NCBI GenBank assembly: GCA_015521385.1
Contig: WAOH01000080.1
Location: 1 to 7,454 of the forward strand
Origin: Thermoproteota archaeon
GTDB lineage: Archaea; Korarchaeota; Korarchaeia; Korarchaeales; Korarchaeaceae
DNA: 7,454 nucleotides
Reading direction: 5' to 3'
Shown: positions 1-5,840 of the stretch, piece after piece
How positions within the stretch are numbered: the stretch's first letter is position 1
How the letters are laid out: every line of letters starts with the position of its first letter
Made by a program: the position numbers and the translations under genes
The notes under the pieces: model-generated
What the model was told of the DNA's origin: nothing
Seen by the model: the letters and a program-made list of their open reading frames with translations, nothing else
Database searches by the model: none

Positions 1-295
1 GGTCGAAGTACGAATCCCTGAAGGGGAGGTTGGAAGCGTCCCCGACGACCACGTGCACCTTGGGGGAACTTAGCCTCCTCCAGGCCTTCTCCGCCATGGC
101 CTCCTCTATCTCCAGCAGGAAGGCCTCCCCCACGTGGGGGGAGATCAGTTCGACAGCTATCCCGTATCCCGCCCCGATGTCGAGGACCCTCTCAGCCCCT
201 CTCTCCCTCACCAGCTCCACCAAGGGGGTGTAGAATCCTTTGACCTTGGGCGTCGAGTACACGAGCCTATACGCTAGGGGCTCCCTGTCTCCCAT
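1..295 (-). CDS. SAM-dependent class I methyltransferase, N-terminal part (runs off the left edge)
   Basis: Seen: an open frame from an ATG at 293-295 to the window edge, 98 residues with no stop. Residues 37-45 read VLDIGAGYG, the glycine-rich SAM-binding motif I of Rossmann-fold methyltransferases. Glu62 (in LLEIEE) is at the place of the acidic residue that binds the ribose hydroxyls, and residues 85-98 (GDASNLPFRDSYFD) match motifs II/III of the Methyltransf_11/UbiE-like group. The acceptor is unknown because the substrate-specifying C-terminal half lies outside the window. The start overlaps the end of the upstream acyl-CoA synthetase gene by 29 bases, which suggests co-transcription and coupled translation. 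A GGTGGTGGGGGAGG tract precedes the ATG and supports this start. The fold is a confident call; any specific substrate would be a guess. Confidence 0.88.
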   Translation of the reverse strand, partial: MGDREPLAYRLVYSTPKVKGFYTPLVELVRERGAERVLDIGAGYGIAVELISPHVGEAFLLEIEEAMAEKAWRRLSSPKVHVVVGDASNLPFRDSYFD

Positions 296-1661
296 GCCTC
301 CCCCACCACCAGAGCGCCAGCGAGGCCGCTGCAAACTCCCTCACGTCGTCGTAGGTGGGTATGCCGGCCCTCTCGAGCAGCGACCTCTTCACCCTAGTGT
401 AGCGGCCCCCGGCCGCGAACACCAAGAGGGGCTTGCCTCCCCTGTCGAACCTGGACAGGACCTCGGCGAAGTCGTCCTCCAACGGGGAGTCTTGGAAGAC
501 GACGAAAACCCCTAGCAGGCCAACCTCCTCCGCTCTAACCAGCACCTCGAGGGCTTTCAGGTAATCGGAGGTGTTCGCGCTACCGGTGAGGTCTATCACG
601 AAATCTCCGACTAGAGCGTAGGGAGGAAGCGCGTTCCTGAGCTCCTCCTTCGTCCTCTCACTTAGCTGGACCAGGGGAACCCCTCTCATCGCGAGCTCGT
701 CAGCTGCCATGACGCAGGGACCCGCGCCGTTGGTCACCATGACGACGCCGCCCCTCGAGGGAGGCTGCTTGGCTAGGGCCTTAACCGCGGCGTAAAGCTC
801 GCCAAAGGAGTCGACCAGCAGCGCGCCGGCCTGCCTTAGGGCAGATGAGGCCACCTCGTGCCTGACCACCATCCTGCCCGTGTGGGAAACAGCTGCTAGG
901 GAACCCTTCTCGGTCCTGCTCGCCTTGTAAACGACCACAGGCTTACCTGCATGCCTCACCGATTCCATTAGCTCCCTTCCCCGGGTGAAGCTCTCAACAT
1001 AGACGCCTATCACCCGCGTCTCGTCGTCGCGGGCGAGGTACGAGATGAGATCGGCCTCGTCAACGTCGGCCCTGTTACCAAGGCTCACCATCTTGCTCAC
1101 CCCCAAATGATCCTCGGCGGCCCAGTCCAAGAAGGTAGCCCCGAAGGTCCCGCTCTGACTCAGGAAGGCCGCTGCCCCTGGACCAGGCCTGCCCATCCTC
1201 TCGTGGGGCTGGAAGGAGGTGTCCACCCTGCTGTACCCATCGAAGACGCCTATGCAGTTGGGACCCACTATCCTGATTCCCCCCTGCCTCGCGATCCTCA
1301 CTACCTCCTCCTCGATGGCCTTCCCCTCGGGTCCGGCCTCACCGAAGCCGCCCGATATTATGACTACGGCCTTGACGCCCTTCTTGACGCAATCCCTCAT
1401 CGCATCGACGACCGCCTTGGCTGGCAGGGTGATAACAGCTAGATCCACATCGTCCGGGATGTCCAGAAGGGAGGGATACGCCCTCAGGCCGAGGATCGTC
1501 TCCGCCTTGGGATTAACTGGGTACACCTTTCCAGAGTACCCCGTCATCAGTAGGCTCCTCAGCGACTCGTGGCCGATCTTGCCCGGTTTTGATGAAGCTC
1601 CTATCACGGCTACGGCCTTGGGCCTGAAGAAGTAGTCCAAGGAGGGATCTGGTCTCCGCAT
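267..1661 (-). CDS. acdA: ADP-forming acetate/acyl-CoA synthetase, alpha subunit
   Basis: 464 residues, about the length of stand-alone archaeal ACD alpha subunits. Known for the family: acyl-CoA + ADP + Pi gives acid + CoA + ATP, the energy-conserving last step of sugar and amino-acid fermentation in archaea, with a separate ATP-grasp beta subunit. Seen: an N-terminal CoA-binding Rossmann domain (residues 14-32, KAVAVIGASSKPGKIG), then IVGPNCIGVFD (131-141), then succinyl-CoA-ligase-like domains starting with AAFLSQSG (164-171). His260 in AVSHTG matches the phosphohistidine of the family; the residues after it (RMVV) differ from the usual SLAG. No beta subunit is in the window. The ATG at 1659-1661 directly precedes a good CoA-binding domain and sits about 26 bases from an A/T-rich box, so it may be a leaderless start. 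The gene overlaps the downstream methyltransferase by 29 bases. The symbol is by family; the acid preferred cannot be read from the sequence. Confidence 0.9.
   Translation of the reverse strand: MRRPDPSLDYFFRPKAVAVIGASSKPGKIGHESLRSLLMTGYSGKVYPVNPKAETILGLRAYPSLLDIPDDVDLAVITLPAKAVVDAMRDCVKKGVKAVVIISGGFGEAGPEGKAIEEEVVRIARQGGIRIVGPNCIGVFDGYSRVDTSFQPHERMGRPGPGAAAFLSQSGTFGATFLDWAAEDHLGVSKMVSLGNRADVDEADLISYLARDDETRVIGVYVESFTRGRELMESVRHAGKPVVVYKASRTEKGSLAAVSHTGRMVVRHEVASSALRQAGALLVDSFGELYAAVKALAKQPPSRGGVVMVTNGAGPCVMAADELAMRGVPLVQLSERTKEELRNALPPYALVGDFVIDLTGSANTSDYLKALEVLVRAEEVGLLGVFVVFQDSPLEDDFAEVLSRFDRGGKPLLVFAAGGRYTRVKRSLLERAGIPTYDDVREFAAASLALWWWGRHGRQGAPSV
297..311 (-). promoter_or_regulatory. Ribosome-binding tract for the methyltransferase, inside the end of the synthetase gene
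   Basis: On the minus strand these bases read TGGTGGTGGGGGAGG and end two bases before the ATG. GGAGG alone is too close to the start, but the GGTGGT part is at a workable distance for archaeal anti-Shine-Dalgarno pairing. In the synthetase frame the same bases encode Trp451-Trp453, Gly, Arg, so this tract may explain the odd WWW run there. Confidence 0.45.
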
Positions 1662-1677
1662 CAGGTGATCTACCTGA
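1661..1677. promoter_or_regulatory. Inverted repeat over the start codon of the acyl-CoA synthetase gene
   Basis: The plus strand reads TCAGGT-GATCT-ACCTGA, two perfect 6-base arms around 5 bases. The last base of the repeat, read on the minus strand, is the A of the ATG. In a transcript with a leader it could form a hairpin hiding the nearby AGGT and the start codon; as DNA it could bind a dimeric regulator. A chance origin cannot be excluded for arms this short. Confidence 0.3.
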
Positions 1678-1682
1678 CCTCA

Positions 1683-1692
1683 CGTAAAAACG
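1683..1692 (-). promoter_or_regulatory. Candidate TATA box for the acyl-CoA synthetase gene
   Basis: The minus strand reads CGTTTTTACG, an A/T core in otherwise G/C-rich sequence. Its centre is about 26 bases from the ATG at 1661, the usual archaeal TATA-to-transcription-start distance, which would make the mRNA leaderless. An alternative is the box at 1724-1740 read on the minus strand, which would leave a leader of about 45 bases. Confidence 0.4.
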
Positions 1693-1723
1693 TAGCATCC
1701 ACGGGTTCTCGGACACGGGCGTG

Positions 1724-1740
1724 GGATAAAGGTTAAACCC
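1724..1740 (+). promoter_or_regulatory. Candidate BRE/TATA element for the giant surface-protein gene
   Basis: The sequence GGATAAAGGTTAAACCC is the most A/T-rich stretch between the two divergent genes. Its centre is about 35 bases before the ATG at 1770, predicting transcription start near 1759-1763 and a leader of about 10 bases. AAAGG and CCTTT flank a TTAAAC core (1728-1743), so the element is nearly symmetric and might serve both strands. Confidence 0.42.
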
Positions 1741-1757
1741 TTTTCCGGAAGCGCTAA

Positions 1758-1764
1758 GGCGATC
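1758..1764 (+). promoter_or_regulatory. Weak Shine-Dalgarno-like site before the ATG at 1770
   Basis: GGCGATC differs at one base from GGTGATC, the complement of the conserved 3' end of archaeal 16S rRNA, and is five bases from the ATG. It would lie at the very 5' end of the predicted transcript. It supports the ATG at 1770, which is also followed directly by a signal peptide. Confidence 0.3.
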
Positions 1765-1769
1765 TGAGA

Positions 1770-2636
1770 ATGCGGGATCCGTCGAAGGCCCGGTCACTCC
1801 TCCTGATCTCTCTAATCCTGATGTCATCTCTCGCCCTCATCAGCAACCAAACCCGGCTCTCCACGGCACATGCGATCGCCGATGTGACGATAGTGACGGA
1901 AGACTTCTCCTCCGTGGAGGGAACGCAGAAGCGGTTCGATTTGACGACGGAGGTATACGATGCGGGTACCATGGGGAACTCCTTGGTGACCGTGGATGAG
2001 GCGAACGGCTGGCTCGTGTTCTCCGGATACAATGAGGAGAACGCGGACAGCACGAAGAAAGACGAACCTTTAGCCGTGTTAAAGGCTTATCAGGAGCCAG
2101 ACGGATATCCCCACTACCTGAAGCTCCCTTACAACTACACGGTAACGATAGATTTCTCCCTGCCCTTCGGGAGCAAGGGTCACTTCTACGTCCTGCCTAG
2201 GTACGGATCAGTGGCCGACAAGTACGAGGTGGTCGTGGACACGGACTTCAACAACTTGGTCTTCAATGTGGTCGTCTCGGGCGAGTGGAGGGAGCTCAAG
2301 ATCTCTCCCCTTGGGTTCGATGTGGAGGAGGGTAAATGGTACAGGGTGCAGGTTACCGTGCTCTGGTTGACGGATCCCTCCACCGGTGACAAGGTAAACC
2401 GCATAGCTGCCATGGTGACGGATCTCTCCAACCCACTCAACACCCACAGTGACGAGATACTGGATGCCTCAATCCCCCCGATGGCCCACAACGGGCTGGC
2501 CATCTTGGGGTTCCATCCAAGCGAGGACTTCGCGGTGCTGGCGGATAACCTCAGAGTGGACGCTCAGATGGAGAAGGTGGGCGAGGAACCGGATGAGGCC
2601 CTCTCCCCTGGCGATCTGGATGTGGAGGAGATGTGA
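1770..2636 (+). CDS. N-terminal segment of the giant surface protein: signal peptide and ConA/LamG-like domain, ending at an in-frame TGA
   Basis: 288 residues. Residues 1-35 form a Sec signal peptide: basic start (MRDPSKAR), hydrophobic core at about 10-25 (LLLISLILMSSLALIS), likely cleavage after AHA at 33-35. Residues about 42-265 look like a beta-sandwich of the concanavalin A/LamG type: EDFSSVEG at the start, alternating hydrophobic strands, KWYRVQVTVLW near 200 and FAVLADNLRVDA at the end, the pattern seen in LamG/DUF1080-like domains. This identification rests on pattern, not on catalytic residues. From about residue 278 (SPGDLDVEEM) a second domain begins but is cut by the TGA after only about ten residues, and it resumes in the same frame immediately downstream. 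If translation really stops here, the product is a small secreted beta-sandwich protein with a short dangling tail. The ATG is preferred because the signal peptide starts at once. Confidence 0.8.
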   Translation: MRDPSKARSLLLISLILMSSLALISNQTRLSTAHAIADVTIVTEDFSSVEGTQKRFDLTTEVYDAGTMGNSLVTVDEANGWLVFSGYNEENADSTKKDEPLAVLKAYQEPDGYPHYLKLPYNYTVTIDFSLPFGSKGHFYVLPRYGSVADKYEVVVDTDFNNLVFNVVVSGEWRELKISPLGFDVEEGKWYRVQVTVLWLTDPSTGDKVNRIAAMVTDLSNPLNTHSDEILDASIPPMAHNGLAILGFHPSEDFAVLADNLRVDAQMEKVGEEPDEALSPGDLDVEEM

Positions 2637-3542
2637 GTGCTTCACGATGACAGGCTCTTCATCGCGTTGAGGACGGCCGACCCGATAGCTAGAGATCCGT
2701 CCGAGGTCAAGTACTGGTCCGTGGAACTGGATGCGGACAAGGAAAGTCTGGCGTCAACCTCCTGGTTCAGGGACTACTCAATCGTCATCAGCCTAGGTCC
2801 GGATGGGATGGAGCAGGCCCACCTTTTCGATGGCTCCGGAGGCTGGATCTCTCAGGCGCAGATCGTGGGTGGAGGGGAGTCGTCAGACATGTGGGTGGTG
2901 AGCGTACCCCTCGGGCAGCTCCCTCTAATAACGGACTCCTTCCTCCTCTACTCCTATACTGAGCTCGGAGCCGACGTCATCGACAGGTTCCCAGAGAGTT
3001 CGGCGGTGACCGGAGACTTCCTAACGTACTTCATGGAGGAACCGCCCACTGACTGGAAGGCAGAGGTATCCGACGCCTCGGGCGACGCATCACCTCCCCA
3101 CTTGGACATCGCCAGCTTCAAGGCCGGGTTGAACTCCGACCAGCTTATCTTCAGAATGGAGGTCTCGGGAGATCTTCCCTGGTACGGCGGATCTCCCGTC
3201 GGCACCTACTGGATCTTCATGGACACGGACGGGGATCCGACCACTGGATACTCGGTGGGGGGCGTAGGGGCCGACTACATGGTCGAGTACCACCTGGGCT
3301 ACGCCCCCAAGCTGTACGAGAACTCCGGTTCAGGTTGGTCCTGGACCTTCGTCGGCAGGTGCGAGCTCGTTCACAACCCGGGGGGAGGTACCGAGATCCT
3401 CATGGCGGTCCCTAGGGAGATGATGCCCGACCTGCGCAGGGAGATCTCAGCAGTGGCCGGATCGGGACAATCCGGCTCGCTCCTAGACTACACGGATCCC
3501 CTGACTGCGAGCTTGGTATACGATCCAGAACCCTCGGAGGTC
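2601..3542 (+). repeat. Two tandem carbohydrate-binding-like (CBM9/DOMON-type) domains; the first contains the TGA
   Basis: Copy 1 (about 2601-3035) begins GDLDVEEM-stop-VLHDDRLFIALR. Copy 2 (about 3066-3542) begins PHLDIASFKAGLNSDQLIFRME. In this alignment the TGA sits opposite a lysine in the first beta strand, with matching residues on both sides. Copy 2 carries MDTDGDPTTGY, a calcium-type D-x-D-x-D loop typical of secreted domains of this kind. The family name is by resemblance only. Confidence 0.5.
2624..2639 (+). other. In-frame TGA followed directly by GTG, with GGAGG eight bases upstream
   Basis: GGAGGAG occupies 2624-2630, TGA 2634-2636 and GTG 2637-2639. Both flanking frames are the same, so a single base substitution would restore the full reading frame. 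The layout also suits stop-start re-initiation on the GTG. The GGAGG arises from Val-Glu-Glu codons, common in this acidic protein, so it may be accidental. Confidence 0.6.
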
Positions 3543-5321
3543 GAAGTCCCGGTGGACACGAGCGGTAAGGAAGTGGATGTGGTGGGCGAGGCGACCGGAT
3601 CTCCCGGATCCTACGATTTCGCCGGGTGGTACACCAGCACGGTGGCCTTCGATCCTGAAACGAGGACCGCAGCCATAGCTTGGGTGAGGAAGGATGCGGA
3701 CAGCTACGGGAATGACATCATATACTTGGAGATAGTGAAGCTGGACTCGAGGAACGCCTCGATAACGGTGAAGTACGTGGGAAAGACCTACAGCGTGGAT
3801 AGCATAGATTCCGTGGTCATAGGCGGGGGGAGGATCCTCGTAACATGGACCTACTACACATCATCCACGAAAACCAACGTGAGGGCCGCCCTGTACGATC
3901 TAGATGGAAATTACGTGTGGAGTGGCGATCTAAGGGACACGAGCTACTATGAGGAGTACAGCAGGGCCTGCTACGTGCCGGGTGAGGGCAGGTTCTTGGT
4001 GATCTGGTACTCGAGCGATGGCAGGAAGGTGGAGGGCAGATGGGTATCTCCGGACGGAAGCCTGAGCTCCGTGCTCTTCATCACCTCGACGGGAGGTCTT
4101 TCGTACACCCAGGCGGATCTCATGCTCTGCATCGGAGGCCAGAGCGAAGCCCTGGTGGTCTACCGGTACCTCGACGGCGGAGGAGATATAGGCCTCTATG
4201 CGAGGTTGGTTGACGGCTCCGGTGTATCTGGATACATCGAACTCTACGACGATGATACGCAGGAAGAGATACCGGGGGTGAGAGGTGCGTATTTGGAGTA
4301 TGGGGGAAGCGGCTACTTCCTCGTACCCTTCCTCTCCGACACCGAGGTCAGATACGCCGTGATCAGGGACGATGGGACGGTGGTCTCCAACGATAGAAGG
4401 CTGACCGTGAATGGCAGGGAGCCTTTCGCGATCAGCCTAGACGACAGGTTCGTCATCTCATACATCTACCTGAATGCGGATCCCGAGGGGGATCCGAGGA
4501 TAGCGAACGTGAACCCAGCGTCGTGGGCCTACCGCGTAAGGGTGGTGGACAGCGACGCGACCCAGATGGCCAGGCACCCGCTGATCGCCCACGACCCCCT
4601 CAACGACAGGATAGTCTACCTGTGGACCTCGGGGACCACTGGTGATTCCGAGGTATCTTACGCAATCATAGATCCCGGGGACAGCCCAGGAGAATACCCC
4701 ACCGTGGAGGAGAGAGGGACGCTCCTCTCGGCTGAGGGCAATCAGATCGTGGATGGCTTGGCTGCGGTATCCAAGGATCAGTACCTAGCGGTTTACAGGG
4801 ACGATTGCTGCGGGACACAGGAACTGATGTCCTACATCAGGCTCCCGGAGAGGGAGAGCTTGACGGATGCCTTCCTCGTTGAACTGCCGAGACAGGGTTC
4901 CTACTACAAGAGCATCTTGGAGGGACTCATAGACGAGGCATCATCCAAGATATACGTGGCGGTCGCGTTCGTGGAGTACGAGGACATCTTGGAGAAGCTG
5001 GTGGAGGCCCGCAACAGGGGAGTTGACGTCAGGGTCATAATGGACGACAGCCCGAGCAACTCTCCAGCCCTCGACTACCTCCAGGCGCACGGGGTGGAGG
5101 CGATAGACGATTCCTCGCTGGGAGATCCCACCCACATCATGCACGACAAGTTCATCGTGATAGATGGGAGGAAGCTGCTAGTATCCACGGTGAACCTGAT
5201 AGAGGACGACTTCTTCCTGAACAACAACACGGCATTCCTAGTATCCAGCAGGACCGCCGCCTACTACTACGAGAGGAATTCCTCCAGATGTGGAACGCGG
5301 GGAACGGCAAGTTCGGGATAG
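2637..5321 (+). CDS. Middle segment of the giant surface protein: carbohydrate-binding-like domains, beta-propeller and first half of a PLD domain
   Basis: 894 residues from a GTG touching the preceding TGA. Residues 1-133 complete the first carbohydrate-binding-like domain and 144-302 form the second. Residues about 337-736 hold roughly eight repeats with an f-L-V-x-W/Y core, read as a beta-propeller. Residues 741-878 are the first half of a phospholipase D superfamily domain: VAVAFVEYEDILEKLVEARNRGVDVRVIMDD, then HKD motif 1 at His836-x-Lys838-x4-Asp843 (HDKFIVID), followed by STVN where the family has GSxN. The last 15 residues (from about 880) are out of frame: PLD coding sequence continues in the -1 frame, so this stop is not the natural C-terminus. 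The segment has no signal peptide and would stay in the cytoplasm if made alone, a poor fit with its domains. Known: PLD domains need two HKD motifs to form the active site; this segment has one. Confidence 0.75.
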   Translation: MLHDDRLFIALRTADPIARDPSEVKYWSVELDADKESLASTSWFRDYSIVISLGPDGMEQAHLFDGSGGWISQAQIVGGGESSDMWVVSVPLGQLPLITDSFLLYSYTELGADVIDRFPESSAVTGDFLTYFMEEPPTDWKAEVSDASGDASPPHLDIASFKAGLNSDQLIFRMEVSGDLPWYGGSPVGTYWIFMDTDGDPTTGYSVGGVGADYMVEYHLGYAPKLYENSGSGWSWTFVGRCELVHNPGGGTEILMAVPREMMPDLRREISAVAGSGQSGSLLDYTDPLTASLVYDPEPSEVEVPVDTSGKEVDVVGEATGSPGSYDFAGWYTSTVAFDPETRTAAIAWVRKDADSYGNDIIYLEIVKLDSRNASITVKYVGKTYSVDSIDSVVIGGGRILVTWTYYTSSTKTNVRAALYDLDGNYVWSGDLRDTSYYEEYSRACYVPGEGRFLVIWYSSDGRKVEGRWVSPDGSLSSVLFITSTGGLSYTQADLMLCIGGQSEALVVYRYLDGGGDIGLYARLVDGSGVSGYIELYDDDTQEEIPGVRGAYLEYGGSGYFLVPFLSDTEVRYAVIRDDGTVVSNDRRLTVNGREPFAISLDDRFVISYIYLNADPEGDPRIANVNPASWAYRVRVVDSDATQMARHPLIAHDPLNDRIVYLWTSGTTGDSEVSYAIIDPGDSPGEYPTVEERGTLLSAEGNQIVDGLAAVSKDQYLAVYRDDCCGTQELMSYIRLPERESLTDAFLVELPRQGSYYKSILEGLIDEASSKIYVAVAFVEYEDILEKLVEARNRGVDVRVIMDDSPSNSPALDYLQAHGVEAIDDSSLGDPTHIMHDKFIVIDGRKLLVSTVNLIEDDFFLNNNTAFLVSSRTAAYYYERNSSRCGTRGTASSG
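3645..4844 (+). repeat. Beta-propeller-like array of about eight protein repeats
   Basis: In the middle segment, core strands recur about every 45-57 residues: TAAIAWV (344), RILVTW (399), RFLVIW (452), EALVVY (504), YFLVPF (560), RFVISY (604), RIVYLW (658) and QYLAVY (715). Several are followed by a strand ending in a D-G or P-D-G turn (LYDLDGNYV, RWVSPDGSL, VIRDDGTVV), typical of propeller blades. Blade number (seven or eight) cannot be settled by eye. Likely a binding or spacer module before the PLD domain. Confidence 0.5.
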
Positions 5322-5840
5322 AGAAGACCGAGAGCAACGACTTCGTGGCCGCTGCCGCCTTCTCCGGGAGGGAGCTGATACTTCAGGGGATGTTCACCCC
5401 GCAGGAATTCGGGGACAGGGGGAGGATACCCAACGTCTTAGCGGGCTACGTCGAGAGGGCTTCGAAGCTCAGGTTCGCCTCGTACATATTCACCACCAGC
5501 GGATGGGTATCGCCCCTGTACAACGCCATAGTTCACGTGCACAGCAGTGGCGGGAGCGTTGTGGGAGTGTTCGATGAGCTCCTCAACCTCCACAACAGAG
5601 GGAGGCGCATTTACGACCTGATCGAGGCGGGAGTTCCGGTGTACGTTGACACGCACAGGTACAAGATGCACGCGAAACTCTTCGTGATGGACGATTCCAT
5701 GGCCGCGTTGGGAAGCTGGAATCCCACGAAATCGGGAACGACTGTGCACGACGAGAACGTCCTGATAGTGATGGACGATAGTGCTGGCGGCTTCGCCTCC
5801 AGATTGAGCGACTGGATCGATGATATGGCTTCCGATCCCG
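4857..5840 (+). other. Phospholipase D/nuclease superfamily domain with two HKD motifs, split by the frame change
   Basis: HKD motif 1 is encoded at 5142-5195 in frame 0 (HDKFIVID, then STVN). HKD motif 2 is encoded at 5669-5722 in the -1 frame (HAKLFVMD, then GSWN), followed by TKSGTTVHDENVLIV as in PLDc_2 domains. The first codons of the motifs are 527 bases apart, one base short of 176 codons, so both cannot be read in one frame. Known: the histidines of the two motifs act together, one as nucleophile that forms a phosphohistidine. Substrate (DNA, phospholipid or another phosphodiester) cannot be told from sequence. Confidence 0.82.
5265..5290 (+). other. Frame change site (-1 or +2) inside the PLD domain
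   Basis: Frame 0 reads TAAYYYE up to 5273 and then becomes unlike any PLD (RNSSRCGTRG, stop at 5319-5321). The -1 frame from 5273 reads EEFLQMWNAGNGKFGIE, the usual end of the first PLD half. The DNA here is TAC-GAGAGG-AATTC; removing one GA gives YYYEEFLQMW without a gap. No X-XXY-YYZ slippery heptamer is visible, so a short GA-repeat indel is favoured over programmed frameshifting. Confidence 0.72.

Noticed and set aside
127..140. Perfect 14-base palindrome CCCCCACGTGGGGG
   Set aside because: It lies inside the methyltransferase coding sequence (Ser-Pro-His-Val-Gly) in G/C-rich DNA; one such palindrome is not surprising in a window of this size.
240..515. Plus-strand open frame of 91 codons opposite the synthetase gene
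   Set aside because: Low-complexity proline/glycine-rich translation, antisense to a well-supported gene; a shadow of its codon use. The same holds for other antisense frames in 1100-1830.
2634..2636. TGA as a selenocysteine codon
   Set aside because: Archaeal Sec insertion relies on an element usually in the 3' untranslated region, outside this window; the site is opposite a lysine in the paralogous domain copy and has no redox context.
4477..4496. Hairpin with perfect 8-base arms CGGATCCC/GGGATCCG and a 4-base loop
   Set aside because: It is in the middle of the propeller coding region and encodes the acidic ADPEGDP turn; there is no T-tract or gene end nearby, so it is not a terminator.
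5265..5290. Programmed -1 ribosomal frameshift
   Set aside because: No slippery heptamer is visible and the change falls within a catalytic domain where a truncated product would have no evident use; kept only as a minor alternative to an indel.
5290..5577. Plus-strand open frame of 95 codons in the third frame
   Set aside because: Arg/Gly-rich translation overlapping the second PLD half, which has clear family motifs in another frame.
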